This document shows, piece by piece, positions 8,055 through 17,147 of a stretch of 25,062 nt of DNA. The first letter of the stretch is position 1. Each line of letters begins with the position of its first letter. Origin of the DNA: Schoenoplectus triqueter (Eukaryota > Streptophyta > Magnoliopsida > Poales > Cyperaceae); NCBI GenBank assembly GCA_964058805.1, contig CAXKVV010000653.1, positions 1 to 25,062 of the forward strand, given 5' to 3'. The translations under genes were made by a program, and so were the position numbers. Below the pieces are notes generated by a model. It ran no database searches. It was not told where the DNA came from and worked only from the letters and a program-made list of their open reading frames with translations.

Positions 8055-9910
8055 AGCGGAGGTCTATTCGGCTGTGCACTATTTTGTGGGGAAAATTCAC
8101 TCTGAGACAATTTATTTTCTCATGTAAATAGTATTTTCTCATCTATTTATTTCGTTTTTTTCCTTTTTTTCCTGCTCTTTTAGATAGTACTTCAGAGTCG
8201 GAACAAGAAGGAATATAATATAATGTAATAAAAAATAGGAGAAAAGAAGAGAGGATGAAGATTCTAATCTCTCAAATAAAGGTGTGAACGATTTTGACAT
8301 AAATTACTAAGCGAGTCTTCTCTTTAGCTCTCTCGCACCTTCTCTTCCGGTTCTCTTCGTGAGTCATATATATAACTATAGGTACAAATGATATTATTAA
8401 ATTTTATAAATTTATCATATAAATATATATAATTCAATTTATATTTTTAAAATTAAGATAAAATATATATAATGATATCATTAAATTTTATTTCTTCCTC
8501 CGCTACTAATTCTCTTCTTCTTCCACTTTGTTGTCCGCTCTTTCTTACTCGGGAGCACAATATTTGCGGAGCACATTGTTAATGGACAATTAATATTTTG
8601 TGACGATCGTGCTAGCTTAGGCAACTTTCTTGAATAATAAATCATAATTATGTTGAACGTCATTTAGATTGAGTGTGAAATGAATCCAGTGCAAATTGGT
8701 ATATTATATAGCACTAACAACTATCCAATAAACTAAACCACAGAATATTCAGATCGTTTAAGGAAATGACAAAGCAAATATAAGTAAAAAAATAGCATTG
8801 TCCTATTTAATTAGGTAGTAACGTTGTCTGAAACGTAGGTCAGAACTCACAAACTAGAAATATAAAAGAGTTTTAAGTGAAGTTAATATGCATTTATGCA
8901 CCATAAGATGGTAGATAATCTCAACTTGAAAATTAGGGGCGTTAACGATACATTTTTATTCATTTACCCAATCAATAACATATTCCATAAGACGGATATG
9001 GGTAATTTTTTTCGTTAACTTATTTGATATGAATAAGGATAAGAAACTTTTTCATTAAGTAAATAGATAAAAGAATGAGTAAAGATCATTTTGTATTTTT
9101 TTGCCCTATAGAGTTAATTGTTGAAAAAATAATTATCTCGTGTAATAACTTTTTTCTATGTTAGTTGTCCTAGTTGTCCTGAGTTTTGCTAGTTAATTAT
9201 TATGAGCTATAATTATTATCTTCTCCAAATTTAATCATCTTATAAATTATAATATTTAAATAATATTTAGTAAGTATTTATTACAGTAATTGAATGAAGC
9301 AATATAAGATTTTATTTTAGACAAGATGCTATATTTATTTTTAATTTATTTTATTTTCTAGTTAAAAAAATTTGACAAGAGATGTTTGTATTTTTTAATT
9401 TATTCATTTTGAAATGATCCAAATTAGAATTGACTGCATAATTATATTTTGATTTCATACTACCAAAATAAATATATATTTATATAACAGGAATGAGTTT
9501 GTATGCTTTTATTTTATAAATGATGTTAAACTCAGTAATATATTAGTATTATTTCTTAGCGTCCGTTACTATTTCATTAATTATTTATTTTAACAGATAA
9601 AGAAAGAGCATAGACAAGTCTAATTTTAATGGATAAATATAGATTACGAATAAAAATAATTTTATATGAGTATAATAATAAAAATATTTCCATCTAACTC
9701 ATATCGTAGCCATTTAACATCCCAATTCAAAATCTACTCAAAATCTATTGAATCAGATTTTACATAACACTTTAAACTATAATAACTATTGATCACTATC
9801 TGTTACTTTTTTTTGTAAACTCAATCGATCAAAAAGTAATGAATATGTAAATTAAAAAATGATTATCACTCCTCTGTTTGTCTGTTCCGGAATATGAAAA
9901 TCCAAGAGGA
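8055..9910. other. AT-rich non-coding stretch
   Basis: I see no gene or transposon end. One short direct repeat, AATGATAT[TC]ATTAAATTTTAT, occurs near 8386 and 8471. Pyrimidine-rich TTCTCTTCCGGTTCTCTTCGTG near 8340 has no associated reading frame. Confidence 0.35.
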
Positions 9911-10010
9911 GGATTCTGTTCTTCAAATCGGATGATCGAAAATTTAAAAAAAAAATATGTGCACAAATTTCAAAAAAAAAGTATCATCCGATCTTAAAGA
10001 GCAGAATTCT
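9911..10010. repeat. Inverted repeat, about 40-base arms
   Basis: GGATTCTGTTCTTCAA and ATCGGATGATCGAAAATTT at 9911-9946 are mirrored by AAATTTCAAAA...TATCATCCGATCTT and AAAGAGCAGAATTC at 9966-10009. Arms are imperfect and separated by an A-rich loop. It could be a small foldback element remnant. Confidence 0.55.
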
Positions 10011-10048
10011 GTTTTTTTATTTCTAAGAACATCATATCTCGTTCACGG

Positions 10049-10443
10049 TTGCTCAGTTTTTAGTAATAATAATTATTATTAAATTAATATTATTAAAAAT
10101 AAGAGTGAGAACCGTAAATTTTCAAATATACGAATGGCAGCGCGTCACTGTCAGTGACGCGTTTGAAATGCGCCACTGGCAGTGGCGCGTTTCATTATTT
10201 TTCATTATTTTTATGAAACGCGTCACTGTCAGTGGTGCGTTTGCTTTTTATATATACAAAACGCGCAGCTTCTCTCCATCTCACTTGTTGCGCCTCTCCA
10301 TCTCACTTGCGCGGGGTTTGGACGAAATGCGCCACTGATAGTGACGCGCTGCCATTCGTATATTTGAAATTTTACGATTCTCACTCTTATTTTTAATAAT
10401 ATTAATTTAATAATAATTATTAATAATAACAAACTGCGGGTTG
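10049..10443. mobile_element. MITE-like foldback element with ~100-bp inverted ends
   Basis: The left arm (about 10049-10150) and right arm (about 10340-10443) are inverted copies: both contain AATAATTATTATTAAATTAATATTATT, AAAAATAAGAGTGAGAA and CAAATATACGAATGGCAGCG. The interior holds four GCGYCACTG..CAGTGRCGC hairpins and a direct repeat TCTCCATCTCACTTG (twice, at about 10273 and 10296). No target duplication is obvious at the ends and no protein is encoded. Long inverted ends would fit a Mutator-like MITE, but this is a guess. Confidence 0.75.
10141..10349. repeat. Array of four CACTG/CAGTG palindromes
   Basis: Perfect palindromes GCGTCACTGTCAGTGACGC (10142-10160) and GCGCCACTGGCAGTGGCGC (10170-10188) are followed by near-perfect copies at 10219-10238 (GCGTCACTGTCAGTGGTGCG region) and 10329-10349 (GCGCCACTGATAGTGACGC region). 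They share one hairpin design with paired substitutions (T:A to C:G in the stem). Confidence 0.85.
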
Positions 10444-11252
10444 CCCTATTGACATCATCAGCTTTTGATTTGCTGACATCATGAGCTCTGTACCACACCC
10501 GATGGCCCAACTAGTCATTAAGGGTCATAGTCATATGAATTATTATCTATTACTGTAGCTATGATGGTAAGATTTTGTCATTGTGTTTATGATAGATGGA
10601 ACTCACTAAATTAAAAATAAAATTATATCTCTATTAATAAAATTTGAACCATTTAAATTAAATTAAACCGTTTTGATTGTATGACAGGGCCTGTTATAGT
10701 CTGTTTATGGCAGTAGACAGGATCCATAGTCATACTGCCTTGAAAGTTAAATGCTCATCACCATGTTTTGATTTTCTACTGCTGCCCGTAAGCAAATCAA
10801 CCCGAGCTTGGTTACATCTCAAACAAAAACTGGGTTAAATTAAAAAATATATAAAATAAAAAAAGGCATGCATATTCACTGAAGAACCACTATAGCCGGC
10901 CGGTTATTACAACAATAGGATTTTATTGACGAATTAATATTTTTATTTTAACAAGCTTAACTAAATAGATTTATAAAGTTCTTCTTGATGATTGTCACTG
11001 ATATATCATATTTCACGATAATTTTGTAAATATTTCAATGTCACAGAAACTAATTAATTAGTTTTAATGTTCCGACCTATAAAATTTTGCAAACTATTGC
11101 ATGGAAAATACAATTTGAGTAATTCAGAAATGAAAGGAAAAGAACAGTGCTCTGACATATCAAAAATATTTTTAATGATTTTTTTTTCTTATCTTATAGT
11201 GTTATATCAAATATCCATCTTTTACTATATGTTAATATGATATATTTAATAA
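10444..11252. other. AT-rich non-coding stretch
   Basis: No gene recognised. TGACATCAT[CG]AGCT is directly repeated at about 10450 and 10474. Nothing else stands out. Confidence 0.35.
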
Positions 11253-11481
11253 CAGGGGCGGATCTATGCATAGGCAAGGCCTGGCCGATGGGCGGGTTTG
11301 ATTTTCTAAAATATATGTAAAATAGTAAATTTTTATTTGAAATCAGAAAAATATAGTTCATAACTATATAAGTGTCTAGGCTTAATTGAAAAAATTATAT
11401 TTTTTATATCTAATTTTTAAAATTTTAATATCAGCTTATATAATATGCCCAAACTTGTTAAGAATGATGGATCTGCCGCTG
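11253..11481. mobile_element. hAT-type MITE, 229 bp, with 8-bp target duplication
   Basis: It begins CAGGGGCGGATCTATGCATA; its reverse-complemented right end begins CAGCGGCAGATCCATCATTC, giving a terminal inverted repeat CAGSGGCRGATC. It is flanked by a perfect 8-bp direct duplication TTTAATAA (11245-11252 and 11482-11489). Inverted ends starting CAG/CAR and 8-bp duplications are diagnostic of the hAT superfamily. The interior is AT-rich and non-coding. Confidence 0.9.
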
Positions 11482-11489
11482 TTTAATAA

Positions 11490-12268
11490 TATTATCCCAA
11501 CTAAACGTAGTATATTAATTAGAAGGATCAAAAGGGCTATATTAGCCATTGGACTCCGACCTGACACAACTGGAAAGACTTCATCCAAGATGGGCTAAAA
11601 AAATCGTGATCCTCTATTTTAATGGCAATACCTGTAAGGTAGCTTTTCACTGTTAAAGGGACAAAAATCTCATAATGTGTTACTAGTGCATATTCAATTT
11701 CAGTACCTTTGGCACAGAAAATCCTTTCTATAGATTATCCTCTATATATTACGGCAGTATGCAGGGCCACAAGAACAAGTCCTTGTTTTATTTTTTATTG
11801 TAAGCCACTATCATAACTTCACTTCCTTGGTACAAGTTCAGATACTACTACTAGAATATTCAGAGAGGAGGAAAGAGGTGAAGAGGTGAAGAGGTGAAGA
11901 GGTGAAGAGGCGATGAGAGCAAAAACCCATTGTTCAAAATCTTTCTGAAAGAGGCAAAGAGCTGATCCATCCCTAGATTCCGAAGAAGAGGTGCAATACT
12001 TGTTATTAAAATGTTTTACGTTACTTATTGAATTATATACTTCTCTTTTGTTGGTTTTTAGAACCTTAGCTTCTGTTTTTATATCTGTGGAATGCATGTG
12101 AGCTAGGTATCGATCCCCTGCTGTTCTTCCTTTATATATTAATCGGTGGAACACAAATTCTAGGAACCAGTAAGGTTAAGGTTTAGATTTTATTGGGAGG
12201 AGGAGCTAGCGCAGGAACCTGATGAGACTCTCATCAGGAGTTCAAGAACATAAAAGTGTTTTAATCTA
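11490..12268. other. Non-coding stretch with a small octamer array
   Basis: I find no convincing gene. A minus-strand open frame of 111 codons over 11819-12154 has no recognisable motif, and part of it is the octamer repeat. The stretch 11530-11600 has more balanced composition but I cannot assign it. Confidence 0.3.
11876..11918. repeat. AGAGGTGA octamer tandem repeat
   Basis: AGAGGTGA is repeated about four times, followed by a variant AGAGGCGA. The + strand is all purine except for T and one C, so it is a short mirror of polypurine/polypyrimidine type. Confidence 0.85.
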
Positions 12269-12807
12269 TGTTACTCGGATATTTTCTTTAACCATCGAAT
12301 AAGTATCGGATATATATCTAATATGGTGCGGGTGTGTATCTGATACGTCACGATTATTTTATTCATTTTGACTAGCGGATTCAATTTTCGATATGTCCCG
12401 ATTCGTCTTGGATATGTTTTGGATACGTCCTGATACATCTCTGATACGTTCCGATACGTCTCTAATACGTCCCGATACATCTCCAATATGACCCGATACG
12501 TCATATATAGGATCTAATTAGCTTGTTTCCTTTATTTTATATAGGATCTAATTAGCTTGTTTCCAATATGACCCGATACGTCATATATAGGATTTAAAAA
12601 TTTTATCACTAACCTTTTTTTTTATAATCGCTGACAAAGTCACAAATCCATCTCAAATTCTTCAAAAATTTTTATCATAATACAATAAATGATTTCCTAT
12701 ATATTATATAAAAATATATTTTATTATTATATATAGGTGCCCTCATATCCTGTATTTTTTTAATTTATTTCGTGTCACCGCACCTACATCCACACCCGTA
12801 CAACACA
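12269..12807. mobile_element. Interspersed repeat copy B
   Basis: It is the uninterrupted relative of the repeat at 6238-8054. It starts TGTTACTCGGATATTTTC and has about ten diverged GATACGTCCC/T units (12336-12505), the ACAAATCCATCTCAAATTCT block and a TACAACACA end. A local tandem duplication expands it between 12483 and 12593. No protein is encoded. Confidence 0.8.
12483..12593. repeat. Local 80-bp-spaced duplication inside copy B
   Basis: CCAATATGACCCGATACGTC followed by ATATATAGGAT occurs at 12483-12513 and 12563-12593. Between them ATAGGATCTAATTAGCTTGT continuing TTCC occurs twice, at 12507-12530 and 12541-12564, giving an interleaved duplication. Copy A lacks the corresponding place because the CACTA insertion sits near it. 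Confidence 0.85.
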
Positions 12808-12894
12808 AGTTTTAATTATTGCTATATTAGAAAACCACTTGACTTCATGATCCTGCCACCCCTCCAACCTGTCATGAATTTCTAATTGATAAAT

Positions 12895-13240
12895 GAGTTG
12901 GGTCACGGTGTTACACGTAGCACAGATGATCCGTATGTTATGGATTGTTTCTCAATTTTTTAAATTTAAATGGTCGATCCGACCATTCAAAATAATTTTT
13001 ATATGAAAATATAGTTATAAACTAAATTTTATATTTTTTTAGTCATTCAAAATAAATAATTTTCTAAATATCTAAAAAATAGTAAAAAAAATTAAAAAAA
13101 ATATATATAAAAAAAAAGTTATTCTACAATTAGATTTATATATGAAAATAATTTTAAGCGGTCGGATTGACTACTTAAATTTAAAAAAAATAAAAAATAA
13201 TTCATAGCATACGAGTCATCTAGTGAGAACCCAACTCTTG
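12895..13240. mobile_element. Foldback/MITE, diverged relative of element at 1968
   Basis: The left end TTGGGTCACGGTGTTACACG continues to GATCCGTATGTTATGGATT. The right end, reverse-complemented, starts TTGGGTTCTCACTAGATGAC and continues TCGTATGCTATGAATT. The interior is AT-rich with ATTTTCTAAATATCTAAAAAATAGTAAAA, also present in the element at 1968-2350, plus the paired GGTCGATCCGACCATT/GCGGTCGGATTGACTACTT blocks. No coding capacity. Confidence 0.6.
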
Positions 13241-13332
13241 ATAAATCAATGGAAGAAAACCATTTAGCCGATGTCCTAATCCATTCCATGTTTAATAAGA
13301 CGGGTGTGAGAATTTTTGTTGGTCAATTTTAG

Positions 13333-14032
13333 AAAAATAGCATTTCTTTTAAAAACATCAAACCAAATACCCCTCCTTTTAAATTATTGACATGTTATCC
13401 TTGTGGGACCCAATTTCATAAAATAAAATAAAAAATCATCTCTTCTTCCCTTCTCCTTTGTACTTTCTCCTCACCTCCGTTCCCCTACCGAGCCCCAACT
13501 CTGCTGGAAGAGTTTAAATTTATGATTTACATTTTATAGTGGTACTTATGATTTTTGCTCTTTTAGGTTGACATAAAAATTTAGTAATACTTTTGCAGTT
13601 TATAAGTTTGATAAAGTAAATTGATATCCTATGCTCACTCGTTGTTTATCTTTTTTATTTTTTTTATTAAATTTCTCGATGCATTGTTTCTAATCACATG
13701 AGATCACAAATAAAATAATATTAAATATAAAATGCATTTTGATTGAAAACTGGTGGACATAAGAACATATAGTACTTACCTGAAAAATAAACATTTTTTT
13801 TCAAATTTGCTCACTTATGTGAACGACAAAAATTTAAATTTGATTGAATTAGTTATCTAATGTGGAAACTATATGATGACAATTTTTCAATATTTTGAGG
13901 GGTATTAGGAGTAAGTAGGAGGGAGGAGAAAGAGAGTAAAGAGAGGTTGTATTTGGGTTCAACAAGGGTAATATGTTAAAACTTTTAGAAGAAGGTCATT
14001 TTGTTTGATGTTTTCAAAAGGAAGGACATTTT
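13333..14032. mobile_element. Inverted-repeat element with ~80-bp ends
   Basis: The left end (13333-13412) and the right end (13953-14032) are inverted copies with roughly 70-75 percent identity. They share CTTTT.AAAACATCAAAC, ATGTTA.CCTTGT.GG..CCCAA and TCCTTTT blocks. Pyrimidine-rich CTTCTCCTTTGTACTTTCTCC just inside the left end is mirrored by GGAGGAGAAAGAGAGTAAAG just inside the right. No protein is encoded; the target duplication is not clear. Confidence 0.6.
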
Positions 14033-15305
14033 ATTTGATGTTTCATATATGTTTGAGGTAACAAATTTCAAAGATAATAAAATTTGATATTCCGTACGTA
14101 GTGCAATAATTGATTTCTTAAATAGAAATAATGTTGATTTATGCTAAAAAAATAATTTTTGAACGGTCTTTCTCTATCTAAATTTTATGATCTATATATT
14201 TGAATTTTATTAAAACTGAATTTTTGTGGTTTAAATGTTTTACTATCTTTTTGTATCTTCATATACGAGATTATTTGATCTGAAAGGTTCTGAAATGTTC
14301 AAAAGCTATGGGCTTTTTCTATCTAAAAGGTAGTTGAAGGAATCTGAAATTTTTGAAAGATCGTATAAGATAGATTATAAACGGTTTGGAACAACATTCA
14401 AATTTCAAACATCGACTTTTTAATGTAACTGTCATCACTTTTGCTTTTGCATGTACCATGACACAATTCAGCTAATTATATTGTTCCCATAAAAGCCCAT
14501 AGGAATAGTATGGGAGAATTACAGAAATGTAATATGTAAATTAAATGGAAGCATAAAAACCAAATTAACAAACTGTGGTCAATGTTGCATAAGAGAAAAA
14601 GTAAAGCTCGTTAATTTCATATTTTGCATTCTACCTCTGATAATAAAGGCGAACAGTTCACCTTGATGTCTTGATCAGAAATGGACAAATAATTATATTT
14701 TTTAGCTGACATGAATAGGTATACATGAAATAATTCTTAATAAATACTGGTATGTAAAAAGTTTTTCTCAGTTCCAGATATATTGTGTAATAATATAAGG
14801 TTATAATAATTAGGAGTGATGTTTGGATGACGTTTAGTATATTAGTGATATGTGAGATTAGTTAGCTACAAATAGTCATGCAGTCCTTGTAATTCATGTG
14901 TTGAATGAAAAAACCTTTTTATTTCTATCATTTCCAGTTTTACCCTTTATCATTTATCATCTTCTTCTTCTTCTTCTTCTTCTTCTTCTTCTTCTTTTTT
15001 TCTGAAAACTTGACAGTAGCTGTGAAGTATCATCTATCTTCTTGTTTATCTTCTTTTATCCAGCTTACTGCTTATCTTCTATTCTGCAATTTACTTTTGC
15101 ATTGTCTTTTACCAATCTTCTTTAGTTGTTCTTGCATCTAACTTGAATTAATCCCTGTTTTCAGTTGATTCAAGTCTGCTCCTTTTCCATCTTATCCAGT
15201 CTTACCAGTAATTGTCAATTAATTCTGAATAATCTCAGAATTGCCCCTGATTCAATTCCGTTCAGCATTATTGCCATGTACTTGGGCACATGACATATTG
15301 ACATG
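14033..15305. other. Non-coding upstream region of the DUF247 gene
   Basis: AT-rich with no recognised gene. A (CTT)n microsatellite lies at 14961-14996. Some of this may be promoter of the downstream gene, but no element can be assigned firmly. Confidence 0.35.
14961..14996. repeat. (TTC)n microsatellite
   Basis: About eleven CTT units are followed by a short T run. It lies about 700 bases upstream of the DUF247 start codon. Confidence 0.9.
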
Positions 15306-15314
15306 CTATATAAC
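15306..15314 (+). promoter_or_regulatory. Candidate TATA box for the DUF247 gene
   Basis: CTATATAAC is followed by a C/T-rich ACTTTCTCTGCATC, a fair plant core-promoter pattern, 382 bases before the start codon. In an AT-rich genome such matches are common, so this is only a candidate. A possible 5'UTR intron acceptor TTTATTTCAG ends at 15538. Confidence 0.3.
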
Positions 15315-15695
15315 ACTTTCTCTGCATCATATGATTCAATAACATAGTACTTGGCATGCAACGAGATGCAAGAGTATCTTTATACATAAGAACTTTTTAA
15401 TTTGGGTTGCAACTAAACAACATACTGATGAATTTTTCCTGTCAGTATCTCTTTGAAACACAAGACAAATGTACTTAAAAATAGTATAATTTATTACAAC
15501 CAAAATAAATAATGTATTTCTGCTCAATTTATTTCAGGAAGGACTTGGTTTCAATGGGGTTCATCATGATCTTTGACTTAGTAGGCGATTAGATAAAATT
15601 GTTACTCTGTAGAAAAAGAGGGGACCACGAAAACATACACTTGAGCTAGAGAGACAAAATAATACCTTAATCTAAGTTAAAAAAAGATACAGAGA

Positions 15696-17147
15696 ATGGC
15701 ACAACCCGACCATATAGCAATCAATATAAGAAGCGATGATCTTGTGGCTCCAGTAATCAAGAATAAACTTGATAAACTACCATCTCAATTGATGAGGGAA
15801 AATAGACCATTCACTGTTTTCCGTATACCTTCTTACATCAGAGAGGAAAACAAGAACTTCTATGAACCACGCATAATCTCAATCGGCCCGTACCATAGGG
15901 ATTGTGAGCACCTCAAATGTATGGAAGAAAAGAAATTGTTGTACTTGAAAAAACTTCTCTCTGATAACACACATGTCCCCCTAAATAAATACATTGAGGT
16001 GTTAAGAGAGCTGGAGCCAGCAGCACGGAAATGCTACTATGAAAAAATCGACATGGATTCTGATCAGTTTGTTGAGATGATGTTGTTTGATGCATGTTTT
16101 ATTATTCAACTGGTGGTGAATTGCACTGTCCCAGATGAAGCTGATGTTCTTTATGAAATCGGTTGGAATGTCACTCACATAAAAAGTGATATTTTAATGC
16201 TTGAGAACCAGATCCCTTTCTTTGTTCTGCAGCGTGTGTTCCATCTTTATTCGAGCATAGATGACACTTATGGCTCGAGTTCCCCATCCAACTTTAGCAC
16301 CACAAGTGAAGATAGTGAAACCTCAAAAGCTTTGTTGTCTCAACACTTGATTGAATTTCTACAACTTGGAGATGAGACCTTGCCATTACCTGAGGGAGAT
16401 CAGAACTTTGACCATTTGCTCGATTTCTACTATCGCTCTTACATGTCCGCTCAGAAGCTCCCTGTCAAGCTGACAAAGAAGTTGAATCTGCCAGAATTAT
16501 TGAGGCCAAGAAAGGTACTTCCTCTCATATCCCGTAAAATTAAAAGGATAACAATGCGCAGGCGTCACAAGCAGATTCCTAAGCGTAAACCGCGGATGCT
16601 TCCCTGCGCAACTGAGCTTAAAGAGGCAGGAATAACATTCAAGAAGGCTGAATCAAAGAGCATCTACAGTGTAAACTTTTCGAATGGTGTGCTCAAGATC
16701 CCTTACACCTCAATCCAGGAAACTACAAAGCCGCTACTAATGAATCTCATAGCTTTTGAGCAGTGCAGTGGCCAGAAAGAAAGGCCACTGACAAGCTATG
16801 CTGTGTTCTTGGATTGCATTGTGAACACATCAAGAGATGTGCTGATACTGCAGCAGCATGGAATTATAGAGAACATACTAGCCGATGAAAAGGCAGTCGC
16901 CGAGTTTCTCAACCAGCTCAGGTATTGCTCTTTCCTCGATTATGAGGAGCATCATCTTGCTGAGCTCTTCAAAAATGTGAAGAAATACTGCGATTCTAGA
17001 TGGCAGAAGCACAGGGCCAAATTGTATCGAGACTACTTCAGCAACCCATGGTCTATTATCTCATTTCTCGCAGCAATTATGCTTTTATTCCTAGCTACTA
17101 CACAAACTCTATTTTCTGTTTTGCAATATTATCATTCATCAAACTAG
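15696..17147 (+). CDS. DUF247 (UPF0481) family membrane-anchored protein, 483 aa
   Basis: An intact single-exon frame carries the family's hallmarks. The N-terminal block includes FRIPSYI (42-48), YEPRIISIGPYH (56-67) and MEEKKLLYLKKLL (76-88). Then come FDACFIIQLV (131-140) and DILMLENQIPFFVLQRVF (165-182). The C-terminal half has CATELKEAGITFKKA (304-318), LKIPYTSI (333-340), LLMNLIAFEQC (347-357) and YAVFLDCIVNTSRDVLIL (368-385). A hydrophobic segment at about 452-477 ends a few residues before the stop, giving the usual single C-terminal membrane anchor. A Ser-rich stretch (194-210) and a strongly basic stretch (269-300) sit in the variable middle. The first ATG is preceded by GAGA and no upstream in-frame start gives family similarity. 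Length is typical. The biochemical function is unknown; some DUF247 genes act in grass self-incompatibility or plant defence, but nothing here says this one does. Confidence 0.95.
   Translation: MAQPDHIAINIRSDDLVAPVIKNKLDKLPSQLMRENRPFTVFRIPSYIREENKNFYEPRIISIGPYHRDCEHLKCMEEKKLLYLKKLLSDNTHVPLNKYIEVLRELEPAARKCYYEKIDMDSDQFVEMMLFDACFIIQLVVNCTVPDEADVLYEIGWNVTHIKSDILMLENQIPFFVLQRVFHLYSSIDDTYGSSSPSNFSTTSEDSETSKALLSQHLIEFLQLGDETLPLPEGDQNFDHLLDFYYRSYMSAQKLPVKLTKKLNLPELLRPRKVLPLISRKIKRITMRRRHKQIPKRKPRMLPCATELKEAGITFKKAESKSIYSVNFSNGVLKIPYTSIQETTKPLLMNLIAFEQCSGQKERPLTSYAVFLDCIVNTSRDVLILQQHGIIENILADEKAVAEFLNQLRYCSFLDYEEHHLAELFKNVKKYCDSRWQKHRAKLYRDYFSNPWSIISFLAAIMLLFLATTQTLFSVLQYYHSSN

Noticed and set aside
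10105..10510. Overlapping open frames in the hairpin-array region (77, 61 and 93 codons)
   Set aside because: They follow from the inverted repeats and palindromes, read through both arms, and have no protein similarity I recognise.
11819..12154. 111-codon minus-strand frame
   Set aside because: No recognisable domain, part of it is the AGAGGTGA octamer repeat, and no flanking gene signals were found.
15913..16095. Minus-strand frame within the DUF247 gene
   Set aside because: Shadow of the real coding sequence on the other strand.
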